Notes: a model not told the origin generated them from the letters alone. A stretch of 64,000 nt of DNA from Paenibacillus sp. GP183 (GCF_900104695.1 NZ_FNSW01000002.1:124001-188000), one strand, 5' to 3'; positions 17,305 through 25,658 are shown, numbered from the stretch's first letter. Program-made: numbers and translations.

Positions 17305-18387
17305 CTAGACTCGATATTTGTCCATAAAAGCTTTATCGATATGTCGCTTAAGCTTCCAACACCATCTACCGTGCATAGCCATACTGCCGTACAAAAAAAG
17401 TGCCTCTCGGTTACCCGTAGAAAGCAGTGACAAAGATCTTTTCTGCGGGTGATATTTCTTCATAGCAATACCCCTAAAATACGCTTTCAAGTTGCTCCAT
17501 AAAACGGGGGCTTCTTTCACAGCATAAACCCCTGATTTCGGCAGATCGGGATAACCGATGATTGAAATACAGTCACCTGCACCAAATACATTCGTATATT
17601 CTGTTGATTGCAACGTCGGGAAGACTTTCATATATCCATGATCATCTGTATTCAAACCGGATTTTGCAAAAAGGGAGGGCGCCTCAGGTCCCGTGACCCA
17701 GATTAGCTCATCGCACTGAAGTTTTGCACCTGATTTCAAACAAACGTGGTCCGAGAAAACGGATGTGACCGCATCGCCTACGCAAAGCCGAACCCCTTTT
17801 TGTTTGAAGATATTGGTTAATTTTAAGGAAGTGTGGTGCCCAGTATTTAGCATAAGGGCCTCTGTACTGATCAGAGATACATGCTTCGTCTTCCTGCCTC
17901 CACTCGCTCTTATCGCCAAGCTTAATTCGATACCGGATGAGCCCCCACCAGCCACTACAATTTGTTCAGCAGATTTTAGCTTCTCCAATAAATGAACAAA
18001 ACGGTCCATTGGTTTGACTAAAATTGCATGTTCTTTAACTCCAGGAGTGGCGGTTTGCGCTGTAACGGATCCCATGTCTAGCGATATTGCGTCATATGAC
18101 CAGCTTCCACTCTGCTCCGTGTACAGAATTCGTTTCGCCGGATCCACAAGGACTGCAATGTCCTGAATGAACTGTATGCTGGCTGATTGAGACAAGCGGC
18201 GCAAATCGATCCTGATTTCATCCAATGTATAAAGATTTTCCACATAACCGGAAATCATACCCGAATAATATTGATACACTGAAGGGGAAATTAGGACAAC
18301 CTTGACATTCGGCAAAGGTTCCGACTGCAGCATTTTCAGGATATGAAGATGAGCGTGCCCGCCGCCGATTAACAATAATGTTTTCAT
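17305..18387 (-). CDS. FAD-dependent oxidoreductase, NDH-2/SelD-neighbour type
   Basis: 360 aa. N-terminal FAD-binding GGGHAHLHILK (residue 8), second Rossmann motif GGGSSGIELSLAI (about 147) for NAD(P)H, and the late FAD motif VFGAGDCISI (about 295). The GGGHAH start is that of the TIGR03169-like group related to type II NADH dehydrogenases and to the domain fused to SelD. Likely a membrane-associated pyridine-nucleotide oxidoreductase. The 16-bp gap to the upstream reductase gene indicates co-transcription; electron acceptor not known. Confidence 0.85.
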   Translation of the reverse strand: MKTLLLIGGGHAHLHILKMLQSEPLPNVKVVLISPSVYQYYSGMISGYVENLYTLDEIRIDLRRLSQSASIQFIQDIAVLVDPAKRILYTEQSGSWSYDAISLDMGSVTAQTATPGVKEHAILVKPMDRFVHLLEKLKSAEQIVVAGGGSSGIELSLAIRASGGRKTKHVSLISTEALMLNTGHHTSLKLTNIFKQKGVRLCVGDAVTSVFSDHVCLKSGAKLQCDELIWVTGPEAPSLFAKSGLNTDDHGYMKVFPTLQSTEYTNVFGAGDCISIIGYPDLPKSGVYAVKEAPVLWSNLKAYFRGIAMKKYHPQKRSLSLLSTGNREALFLYGSMAMHGRWCWKLKRHIDKAFMDKYRV

Positions 18388-18403
18388 TGGCCACCTCTCC
18401 CGC

Positions 18404-19834
18404 TCAACGGAACCATTCTATATACTTTTTTAGAATTTTCCCAATTGTCCCCTCAAATAACCGTCTCCGCCAGTACAGGTCTGCGGTCTGCTGAAGCGCA
18501 GCGGCGTGCGTCGGGTATGGATGAATGACGGTCGAAATGTCCCCGATTTTATGCCCGTGCTGTTTAGCGAAGACGATTTCCTGCATCCAGTCCCCTGCAT
18601 TTTTTCCTGCAGCATGGGCACCAAGAATTCGACCTTTCGCATCGGTTATGACTTTGACCAAACCAACTGTGTTTCGATCTGCAATGAACCGATCCACTTC
18701 GCCAAGTGTGACCTGATGCACACGAATGCCATCACCATGCTTTTCTTTCGCTTGCTTTTCTGTAAGGCCAAGGTGAAATACTTCAGGGTCTGTAAAGGTT
18801 ACCCAAGGAACATGGTCATAGTTCACTTTTCTTCGTAATCCGAGTAAAGCATTACTTACAATTATCTTGCCTTCCATAGCCGCTGCATGCGTAAACGGAA
18901 AATCTCGTAGTACATCACCGGCTGCATAAATATGTGGTACTGTTGTCTGCAACCTATCATTAACAATAATATATCCCTTTTCCGTTTTCACTCCTGCTTC
19001 ATCCAAACCGAGATTGCCCGTATTCGGCTTACGGCCGGCGGCCACCAGAATCCCATCTGCCTCCAGTTGGATTTCTTTCTGCTCCTGTGACACCACGACT
19101 GCTTTGCGTCCATTATGTAATTTTTTAACCTGCCGAACTTTGGCATTGAAAAGAAATTGAATTTCCTTCTCCAAAGCCGCTTTAACGAATGGCACCATAT
19201 CAGCGTCTTCTTTTTCCATCAAAGCTGGAGAATGCTGAATCACAGTCACCCCAGAACCCAAACGTGAAAAAGCTTGTCCAAGCTCCAATCCAACAGGACC
19301 GGCACCAATCACAATTAAAGTCTTCGGTAGTTGATTCAAATCGAAAATGGTTTCGTTGGTTAGGTATTCGACTTCGTTGATCCATTCAATGTCTGGAATG
19401 ACTGGCTGGGAGCCAGTTGAAATGACGATTCGTTTTCCAAGAATGACCTGGCCGTCACTGATTTCCACTTGATGACTACCTTTTAACCGACCAAAGCCAT
19501 AATAAACATCCACTCCCATTTTATGAAATCGTTCTGCGCTATCGTGTTTTTGGATTTTTTCAATTGCCGCTTTCACCCGTGTTGCGACTGCGGAAAAATC
19601 AACTTCTCCTTGCAAATCGAAACCGAATTCGAGCGAACTCTTTTTCGCATAATATACTTGCTTGGCCGATTCGATCAACGCCTTTGAAGGGATGCAGCCA
19701 TAATGCAAGCAGTCTCCTCCGAGATTACTCTGCTTTTCGACCAATGCCACGTTCGCCCCCATGGCGGCGGCACCGGCGGCAACGGTTAGACCTCCGGAAC
19801 CGCCGCCGATCACAACAAGATGATATTTTTTCAT
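18404..19834 (-). CDS. Mercuric-reductase/lipoamide-dehydrogenase-like flavoprotein
   Basis: 476 aa. Class I pyridine nucleotide-disulfide oxidoreductase: FAD motif GGGSGGLTVAAGAAAMG (residue 9), redox-active GGDCLHYGCIPSK (about 40), NAD(P) motif VIGAGPVGLELG, and the C-terminal dimer domain with HPYPTHAAAL instead of the usual HAHPT. The last feature and the next gene (TVP38, overlapping by 4 bp) place it in the group often fused to TVP38 proteins, not in the Lpd of pyruvate dehydrogenase. It lacks the MerA C-terminal Cys pair, so it is probably not a mercuric reductase. Confidence 0.88.
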   Translation of the reverse strand: MKKYHLVVIGGGSGGLTVAAGAAAMGANVALVEKQSNLGGDCLHYGCIPSKALIESAKQVYYAKKSSLEFGFDLQGEVDFSAVATRVKAAIEKIQKHDSAERFHKMGVDVYYGFGRLKGSHQVEISDGQVILGKRIVISTGSQPVIPDIEWINEVEYLTNETIFDLNQLPKTLIVIGAGPVGLELGQAFSRLGSGVTVIQHSPALMEKEDADMVPFVKAALEKEIQFLFNAKVRQVKKLHNGRKAVVVSQEQKEIQLEADGILVAAGRKPNTGNLGLDEAGVKTEKGYIIVNDRLQTTVPHIYAAGDVLRDFPFTHAAAMEGKIIVSNALLGLRRKVNYDHVPWVTFTDPEVFHLGLTEKQAKEKHGDGIRVHQVTLGEVDRFIADRNTVGLVKVITDAKGRILGAHAAGKNAGDWMQEIVFAKQHGHKIGDISTVIHPYPTHAAALQQTADLYWRRRLFEGTIGKILKKYIEWFR

Positions 19835-20496
19835 GGCCGATGCCTCCCTTCACGAGAACCTAACAGATCAACCTTTTTTCGAAAAATGAAAGGAATGGCT
19901 AGAACCACGGCAAACATCAAAGCTGCGATGACGATAGCGTATATAGATCCTTTCGTAAAGCTGGATCCCAGAAAATTGTAGGCAAATGTTGCCGGAATGA
20001 TTCCGATAAACGTTCCGAGCAAATAAGGCAGTAGTCGTATTTTCGACACACCGGCAGCATAACTAACAAAATCAAACGATACGACAGGAATTAAGCGAAT
20101 GAGAAGCGTATAAAGGAAGCCATGCTCTTCCAGCTTCATTTCAAGCTTGCTCCATTTACCTGTCCATTGTTTATTGACCAGCCGTTTGCCGAAATAACGT
20201 GAAACGAGAAACGACAACAACGCCCCCAGTGTGGCTCCGATGATCGTGTATACGGATCCCCACAAAGCGCCGAACGCAAGGCCCCCGGTCAACGACAACA
20301 GTGATGCCGGAAATAAAATCAGGGGCCTAAAGGTGTATAAAAAAATATACAGCGGCGGAGCCATCCATCCGAACGACAAAATCCAATCACGGATGTTCTG
20401 CGGAGTAATATGCAAATATTGGTGATTCATCCAAAGCAATATAGAGATTACAAAAAGCAGAAATACGAGTTTTATGACAAGCGACTTCTTTTTCAA
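19831..20496 (-). CDS. TVP38/TMEM64 (DedA-like) membrane protein
   Basis: 221 aa with five or six membrane segments. Family signatures are PASLLSLTGGLAFGALWGS (about 62-80) and the RLIPVVSFDFVSYAAG stretch (about 140). TVP38/DedA proteins act as lipid scramblase-like or transport proteins in the cytoplasmic membrane. The gene overlaps the following flavoprotein by ATGA, and the two are single fused proteins in other bacteria, so they probably work together. Confidence 0.9.
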   Translation of the reverse strand: MKKKSLVIKLVFLLFVISILLWMNHQYLHITPQNIRDWILSFGWMAPPLYIFLYTFRPLILFPASLLSLTGGLAFGALWGSVYTIIGATLGALLSFLVSRYFGKRLVNKQWTGKWSKLEMKLEEHGFLYTLLIRLIPVVSFDFVSYAAGVSKIRLLPYLLGTFIGIIPATFAYNFLGSSFTKGSIYAIVIAALMFAVVLAIPFIFRKKVDLLGSREGRHRP

Positions 20497-20519
20497 GTCG
20501 TCACACTCCTTCCTTCCTT

Positions 20520-21200
20520 TTAAACGTTTAGCATTTGTTCCGCCCGTTCGATATCGATATGGACGGACATTCTACCGGTTTGAATCACACTTTCTTTAGA
20601 CAATTCGTTTAAGACGACCGTAACGGTTTCACGGGTGGAACCGATCATATTGGCTATCTCTTGATGGGATAATGGCATATCAATATTATGATATTTCTCT
20701 TCACGTACTCCGAACTTTCTCGCTAAATTGACCAGCAAATGCAGCACTTTATCTCGAACATTGCCCATAGCCAACTGGACAAGAAGAGCATCTCTTTCCT
20801 GTAAAAGCGTGCTTAGCTCTTTCATTATTTTCACGGCGAGATGAGGCCGATCGATCAGCAACTGCTCAAATTGTTCTTTCCCAAGCGAACAGAGAAGCGT
20901 ATTCTCCATGGTTTCAATAAACGTATCCCGAGTCCCGAGAGAAAAGGAGTCGATTTCACCGAACACATTCCCTGCACCCAAAATGCTCACGATAAATTGC
21001 TTGCCGTCCGAATTCATTTTATATAACTTGAGCTTACCTTCCTTGATCATGTACAACCCTTCATGGAAAGTCTCAGGAGTTTGGATTAACTCACCTTTTT
21101 TCAATTTGGTCATTGGACTCATTTTATCGATTTCCATAAGATCTTCCATAGGCAGCGCATCAAAAAGGCTGATTTGCGATAAATACCAAAGTTTATTCAA
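20520..21200 (-). CDS. Crp/Fnr family transcriptional regulator
   Basis: 226 aa. Cyclic-nucleotide-binding-type beta roll (residues 15-130) and C-terminal winged helix with recognition helix GSTRETVTVVLNEL (about 183). No Fnr-type N-terminal cysteine cluster is seen, and the cNMP-binding arginine region is not clearly conserved, so the effector is open. It overlaps the glutaredoxin gene by 4 bp. Two dyads TGTAA-N6-TTACA at 21499-21514 and 22319-22334 are likely its operators, giving autoregulation and control of the thioredoxin unit. Confidence 0.9.
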   Translation of the reverse strand: MNKLWYLSQISLFDALPMEDLMEIDKMSPMTKLKKGELIQTPETFHEGLYMIKEGKLKLYKMNSDGKQFIVSILGAGNVFGEIDSFSLGTRDTFIETMENTLLCSLGKEQFEQLLIDRPHLAVKIMKELSTLLQERDALLVQLAMGNVRDKVLHLLVNLARKFGVREEKYHNIDMPLSHQEIANMIGSTRETVTVVLNELSKESVIQTGRMSVHIDIERAEQMLNV

Positions 21201-21430
21201 TGGACTCCCTCCAACATTCGATCCAGTTTCTGACGGTCAAACGAATGAATGACATGCTCTCCAATCACAATCAGCGGCGTGGCAATCCCGCCCAAACTGA
21301 GCATTTCTTGAAATTTATCTTGATCATACGTTACATCGATTGTATCAACCGGCAATTTCTTCTCTTCAAAATATTCTATGACGCTTTTGCACTGGCTACA
21401 ATGTTCTCTCCAATAGACTTTGATACTCAT
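21197..21430 (-). CDS. Glutaredoxin-like protein
   Basis: 77 aa, thioredoxin fold of NrdH/glutaredoxin size. Active-site CSQC follows the first strand (KVYWREHCSQCKSVIEYF), and the cis-Pro loop is IATPLIVIGE. Likely a thiol-disulfide exchange protein. It precedes the Crp/Fnr gene (ATGA overlap), and the palindrome TGTAAGTTAACTTACA lies about 70 bp upstream. Confidence 0.88.
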   Translation of the reverse strand: MSIKVYWREHCSQCKSVIEYFEEKKLPVDTIDVTYDQDKFQEMLSLGGIATPLIVIGEHVIHSFDRQKLDRMLEGVH

Positions 21431-21498
21431 TATTCAATTACTCCTTGTAAGAAGGAATGACTACGTATTGAATATAACATACAATGACCAAATCCTAC

Positions 21499-21514
21499 TG
21501 TAAGTTAACTTACA
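21499..21514. promoter_or_regulatory. Crp/Fnr-type operator
   Basis: Perfect 16-bp palindrome TGTAAGTTAACTTACA, fitting the Crp/Fnr pattern TGTRA-N6-TYACA, upstream of the glutaredoxin-crp genes. Confidence 0.7.
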
Positions 21515-21521
21515 CAACAAA

Positions 21522-21558
21522 GGACCGCCAGCTGTGGTGACCCACAGTCTCAGCGGTC
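21522..21558 (-). terminator. Intrinsic terminator after the DsrE gene
   Basis: Stem GGACCGC...GCGGTCC with inner CTGTGG/CCACAG; followed by TTTGTTG on the minus strand and TTTTTG on the plus strand. Confidence 0.7.
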
Positions 21559-21570
21559 CTTAGGTTTTTG

Positions 21571-21924
21571 TTACAGTGTAATAATTTGATAATCCTCAGA
21601 TGCTAATTGCGCAATACTTGGATGTCCGTTTCGATCCCCAAGCATCGTCAAGCCGGATGTTTTCACTTCTTCGCTGACACCAAATGCACCAGCGCAATAT
21701 TCGCAAACCCCTGTGATGACGCCAAGGTTTTTTACAGCTTTATATAAAGGATTGTACTTGTTTGCAGGATCTTCAAAATGTTTAACCCATACGGTTCCGG
21801 CACCATCAAAAATGACCTTTACCTCGTTACCGGCTTCTTTCAGTTCCTGTGCATATAATAAAGCATGCAGCGCTCTCCCCGATTCCTTTTCAGATGCGTG
21901 CAAGATAATGGCAAATTTTTTCAT
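21571..21924 (-). CDS. DsrE-family protein
   Basis: 117 aa with the DsrE/DsrF-like fold pattern: hydrophobic strand FAIILHAS, helix RALHALLYAQELKEAG, strand VKVIFDGAGTVWV, and a CEYCAGAFG segment (about residue 76) holding two cysteines. DsrE-like proteins handle sulfane sulfur or act as thiol carriers. Its placement between glutaredoxin and thioredoxin genes supports a thiol or sulfur-redox role. Start at ATG 21924 with AGGAGGAGT upstream. Confidence 0.82.
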   Translation of the reverse strand: MKKFAIILHASEKESGRALHALLYAQELKEAGNEVKVIFDGAGTVWVKHFEDPANKYNPLYKAVKNLGVITGVCEYCAGAFGVSEEVKTSGLTMLGDRNGHPSIAQLASEDYQIITL

Positions 21925-21950
21925 GATACTCCTCCTGTTTATTGCTTTTA

Positions 21951-22261
21951 TTATTGTTCCAATTTGTTCTTCAAAAATTCCTTGCTATGAACTCCTACCA
22001 TCGTGTCCACCAATTTTCCGTCTTTGAACATAAGCAAAGTCGGAATGCTCATTACCCCGTATTCAGACGCTAGCTCCGGTTCGTTATTTATATTCACCTT
22101 CGCAATGGTGGCCTGACGGCCCATTTCTTGAGCCAATTCCTCGACGATCGGTAGTTGGATCTTACATGGGCCGCACCAAGGTGCTCAGAAATCCACTAAC
22201 GTAGCTCCTCGTTCAACTTGCTTGTTAAAAAAGTATCTTTTGTTAACACAACCGCTCCCAT
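21951..22261 (-). pseudogene. Thioredoxin, broken by a frameshift and a Trp-to-TGA change
   Basis: The 3' part (21951-22136) reads as normal thioredoxin (IPTLLMFKDGKLVDTMVG). Upstream the active site is readable as APWCGPCK, but the preceding conserved Trp codon of DFWAPWCGPC is TGA at about 22188-22190. Further upstream a T run (TTTTTT where seven are needed) breaks the frame with the start at ATG 22261. Both lesions inactivate it unless recoding occurs. The dyad at 22319-22334 lies upstream. Confidence 0.85.
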
Positions 22262-22318
22262 GGTACTCAATCCTTTCGGTTAGATGAGTCCATCGTATCT
22301 GAATTCAGCGCTCCCTTC

Positions 22319-22334
22319 TGTAATGTAACTTACA
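22319..22334. promoter_or_regulatory. Second Crp/Fnr-type operator
   Basis: TGTAATGTAACTTACA; same half-sites TGTAA and TTACA as the palindrome at 21499, located 58 bp upstream of the thioredoxin pseudogene start. Confidence 0.6.
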
Positions 22335-22399
22335 ATGGTTTTCCTGGGTTTATTTTTATTTGCCCTTTTTTAAGATTTCGAGCTATTAATTTTGAAAAA

Positions 22400-23296
22400 C
22401 TAATTGCCGGGCAGTTGGATGCCGCGCCAGCCGCTTACATCGCATTGGCCATATTCATTATCACCCACAGCAACCACCGTGCCGTCCGATTTAAGGCCGA
22501 GAGTATGAGCGCAACCCGCCGCAACCGCCACAATATCGCGCCAGCCACTTACATTGCATTGGCCATGCTCATTCCAACCCACAGCCGCCACAGCACCGTC
22601 CGATTTAAGGCCGATGGTATGATTACTACCCGCCGCTATCGCCACAATACCGCGCCAGCCGCTTACATCGCATTGGTCATGCTTATTCCAACCCACAGCC
22701 GCCACCGTACCGTCCGATTTAAGACCGATTGTATGAAGATAACCCGCCGCGACCGCCACAATATCGCACCAGCCGCTTACATTGCATTGGCGATACCGAT
22801 TATTACCCACAGCCGTCACCGTGCCGTCCAATTTAAGACCGATGGTATGCCAGTCACCCGCCGCGACCGCCACAATATCATGCCAGCCGCTTACATTGCA
22901 TTCACCTTCATTATTTCGGCCCACTGCTACCACCGTGCCATCCGATTTAAGCCCAATGGTACGACGCCAACCCGCCGTAACCGCTACAATATCGCGCCAG
23001 TCGTTTACATCGCATTGGTCATGCTTATTCCAACCCACAGCCGCCACAGTACTGTCAGATTTAAGACCGATTGTATGAGCATTACCCGTGTTCGTCGCCA
23101 TATGAACATTACCAGCCGCGACCGCCACAATATCGCGCCAGCCGCTTACATCACATTGGCCATATTTATTATCACCCACAGCCGTCACCGTTCCGTCAGA
23201 TTTAAGCCCAACGGTATGACGACGACCCGCCGCTATGGTATCTTTAGGCCAGCGTTTCACCTTTAACGCCGCTTCTTTCGGAGAAATGTAATCCAT
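22400..23296 (-). CDS. RCC1-repeat protein
   Basis: 298 aa made almost entirely of seven RCC1-type repeats of about 40 residues, each with a core like HTIGLKSDGTVVAVG, N-x-x-GQC-x-V and GWRDIVAVAAG. This predicts a seven-bladed beta propeller. There is no signal peptide. In bacteria such propellers are poorly understood binding modules. The repeats are very similar at the DNA level too, so copy number may vary between strains. Start at ATG 23296 after AAGGAGGTAAG. Confidence 0.88.
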   Translation of the reverse strand: MDYISPKEAALKVKRWPKDTIAAGRRHTVGLKSDGTVTAVGDNKYGQCDVSGWRDIVAVAAGNVHMATNTGNAHTIGLKSDSTVAAVGWNKHDQCDVNDWRDIVAVTAGWRRTIGLKSDGTVVAVGRNNEGECNVSGWHDIVAVAAGDWHTIGLKLDGTVTAVGNNRYRQCNVSGWCDIVAVAAGYLHTIGLKSDGTVAAVGWNKHDQCDVSGWRGIVAIAAGSNHTIGLKSDGAVAAVGWNEHGQCNVSGWRDIVAVAAGCAHTLGLKSDGTVVAVGDNEYGQCDVSGWRGIQLPGN

Positions 23297-23421
23297 GTCT
23301 TACCTCCTTGAAAACATGACCTATTTTATTATATAAATTCATGCACCATATACTTCTGTATTCAACCGATAGAGATGATTGAGCAATAATAATCGGGTGT
23401 CTATTGCCATCATCGAACTGA

Positions 23422-23895
23422 TCAGTAAGTGAATAAATACCAGCAGTCCTCATTTCGCAACCTCTGGTCGTCAAGTACGAGCTCCCGTATTTGGTCGTGA
23501 AGTTGTGCACGTTGCCACCGGCACTCCCGGCGACCAGACTCATCACGCTCATCTTCAGGAACCGCCGCACGTATGGCCCTAATCCCATAGGCTGCTGCAC
23601 CCAACTCGTGAGCGGCTACATGCGCCACTGCCACGGCTTGTCCAGCGTGAGCCGCTTCCCTTGCAGCGCCGGTCACCTCTCTGGCTGCGGCGTTAGCAGC
23701 AAAGGTGTCCTTACGTGCTTGAGTCATTGTTATTTCGCCCCGAACCCAAGCGTGAGTGAGTTCAATTGCTCGGCGCGGACGGTCGTCATTTGGTTGTGCT
23801 TGCTCGAAATAATGTAGCACATGTTTTGTCCAATCGGCCGCCCATATTGCAAGAAGATGATGATCCGTATCCTGCAAGGTACCACCGCGACGCAT
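23422..23895 (-). CDS. Putative immunity protein (Imm5-like), N-terminus uncertain
   Basis: 157 aa from ATG 23895. Alanine-rich helical pattern (HLLAIWAADWTKHVLHYF, DDRPRRAIELTHAWVRGE, AAHAGQAVAVAHVAAH) matches a family annotated as putative immunity proteins. The family-like N-terminus continues upstream (DPRFVTMRRGG), but in that frame a stop follows; the natural start ATGGGTAAACG with a good RBS lies one frame away (about 23945). So a frameshift near codon 5 is likely, or translation begins at 23895. No toxin gene is adjacent. Confidence 0.65.
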   Translation of the reverse strand: MRRGGTLQDTDHHLLAIWAADWTKHVLHYFEQAQPNDDRPRRAIELTHAWVRGEITMTQARKDTFAANAAAREVTGAAREAAHAGQAVAVAHVAAHELGAAAYGIRAIRAAVPEDERDESGRRECRWQRAQLHDQIRELVLDDQRLRNEDCWYLFTY

Positions 23896-24007
23896 AGTGA
23901 CGAACCTAGGGTCTCGGATCTCGCTGAAATCATTCGTTTACCCATATTAATAACTCCACCACTTTACATTCATAGTTGGCTGGGGATGTGCTCGTTTTCC
24001 ATCTTTA

Positions 24008-24691
24008 TCATGGAAGATTCATTTTTAAAGCAGGACGCACACCATAACCGTCTATACTGTTATTCCCATAGCTGCGAATACTGCAACCTGTACCTACAAA
24101 AAACGCACGTGAAGGCTTGTTTCCTTGTGTTCGCAGCCACCACCAGGAACAGCCAACTTCTTCGCCGTCTCTGATGATATAGTCATCTTTGTTCGTTTTT
24201 TCATATACATATAAGCTGCATCCATCGGGCTTTTTCGTCTTGGCAAAATCGGTTCCAACAGCGCGCCTCAAATCCTTGCCGTGGATCTCAGATAAATCTT
24301 TTATCTCGGCAACGCTAAGCAGAAAGACCTTGTCCTCCGTATCCGGGCAGCCCTCTCCGTTGTCCGTGCAATGAGTCGTCTTTATGAATTGCTTTTCGGC
24401 GGCATTTAATGCGGCGTTATAGAATTCATTATTCAGCCACTCGCGCAAATCGCAGTCATGCCACGTAATTTCCATGCAATCACGCCACTTCAGATCCGCG
24501 CTCTTGCCGTGATACCTCTTGCAGTCCAAAATATACTCACTCAAAACAAACAGCTCGCTTCCTGAATTTTGAAGAACACGCCATTTAATCGCCAGTTCTT
24601 TACCGTCTACAGACTGCGGATACGTGCCGAACGTAATGAATTCGCCGGGCTTTAGGTTCCGGTACGTTAAAGCAAAATGACCCTTTTCCAT
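24008..24691 (-). CDS. DUF6273 domain protein
   Basis: 227 aa. Pattern FGTYPQSVDGKELAIKWRVL near the start, W-L-N-N-E-F-Y in the middle and GCSWWWLRTQGN...GVRPAL at the C-terminus are typical of DUF6273, a domain common in Firmicutes and related in layout to formylglycine-enzyme-like folds. No signal peptide or anchor is visible, so this is a stand-alone cytoplasmic version. Function unknown. Start at 24691 with GAGGAGGAAAAC upstream. Confidence 0.85.
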   Translation of the reverse strand: MEKGHFALTYRNLKPGEFITFGTYPQSVDGKELAIKWRVLQNSGSELFVLSEYILDCKRYHGKSADLKWRDCMEITWHDCDLREWLNNEFYNAALNAAEKQFIKTTHCTDNGEGCPDTEDKVFLLSVAEIKDLSEIHGKDLRRAVGTDFAKTKKPDGCSLYVYEKTNKDDYIIRDGEEVGCSWWWLRTQGNKPSRAFFVGTGCSIRSYGNNSIDGYGVRPALKMNLP

Positions 24692-24846
24692 TAAGTTTTC
24701 CTCCTCGATTTTTCATTCCAACTTCGATCATATAACATTCATGCAAGATTTCATTTGATATACCAAGAATCCTTGTGTGGACGGCCATTGTCTCTTATAA
24801 TATTGTTGCCGTACTTTAGAGTTTGACTTTAAGAAAGGTGTCGCAG

Positions 24847-25521
24847 ATGGACAAAACCTTTACGCCGAAACAGATGGCCAAGAGACTTCATGTCAGCACC
24901 ACAACCTTGCGAAGATATGAAAGTCTCGATTTGGTGCCTGACGTACCTCGGACAGCCAGTAATAGAAGATATTATACTCCGTTGCATGTTCAAGCTTTCC
25001 TTGCTTTACGGTCCTTGATCAAAGGATTCGATCTGCCTATCGCCTACGATGTCATGAACTTATTAAAAAAAGGTCACGTTGAACAAGCACTTTGGATGAT
25101 CAATTTACAACAGTACAACATTCAGGTTGAGAAGCAACGAGTCGAGGAGGTCATGAGCCTCATTCATCAAACTGATTTCTCCATGTATAGGAATATTCAG
25201 GTCACGGATGAAATGAAAATCGGGGAGGTCGCCGTTATCGCTGGGGTAAACCCATCCGCTATTCGACATTGGGAAAAGGAGGGGCTTATTCGCGCTAAGC
25301 GGAATCCGGAAAACGGATATAGAGTCTTTACATCGCGGGAATTAAAAAAGATTATTGTGCTAAGCAGTTTAAGGAAAACCGTCTTTTTCATTGAAAGCAT
25401 GAAACAGTTGCTTGAAGCTTTAGAGACACATGATCTAACTACGATTGAACGCTCCTTCAAAGTGGCTCTTCAGAAGCTGAATGAGCAATTGGAAAAGCAA
25501 ATGAATGGCAATCAGAAATGA
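24847..25521 (+). CDS. Transcriptional regulator with two MerR domains
   Basis: 224 aa. A first MerR-type helix-turn-helix (PKQMAKRLHVSTTTLRRYE, about residue 5-25) is followed by a second one (GEVAVIAGVNPSAIRHWEKE, about 130-150) and a C-terminal coiled coil (about 185-220). Duplicated HTH in one chain could read both half-sites without dimerising, unlike ordinary MerR dimers. Start chosen at ATG 24847 after AAGAAAGGTG; the frame extends eight codons upstream. It is a lone plus-strand gene, divergent from the DUF6273 gene. Confidence 0.85.
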   Translation: MDKTFTPKQMAKRLHVSTTTLRRYESLDLVPDVPRTASNRRYYTPLHVQAFLALRSLIKGFDLPIAYDVMNLLKKGHVEQALWMINLQQYNIQVEKQRVEEVMSLIHQTDFSMYRNIQVTDEMKIGEVAVIAGVNPSAIRHWEKEGLIRAKRNPENGYRVFTSRELKKIIVLSSLRKTVFFIESMKQLLEALETHDLTTIERSFKVALQKLNEQLEKQMNGNQK

Positions 25522-25658
25522 TGAGATATATACAATTTTGCAAAATAGAGTAAGTGGTTCAAATTGCATCGCGGCACCTTTCATTTCATTTTCCTAATTA
25601 CATCTGAGATTTTTCAACCACAAAGTCCGATATAACAATGTTATTGAGCGTCATTCAA

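Noticed and set aside
18404-19834. Mercuric reductase or pyruvate-dehydrogenase E3
   Set aside because: No C-terminal Cys pair, no mer or pdh neighbours; TVP38 linkage points to a different group.
21951-22261. Selenocysteine or UGA-Trp recoding
   Set aside because: The TGA replaces Trp, not Cys, a frameshift is also present, and TGA is an ordinary stop in other genes.
22415-23266. Long plus-strand ORF (283 aa)
   Set aside because: It is the antisense of the RCC1 repeats; the repeat periodicity keeps the frame open. Minus-strand product matches a known fold and has a proper RBS.
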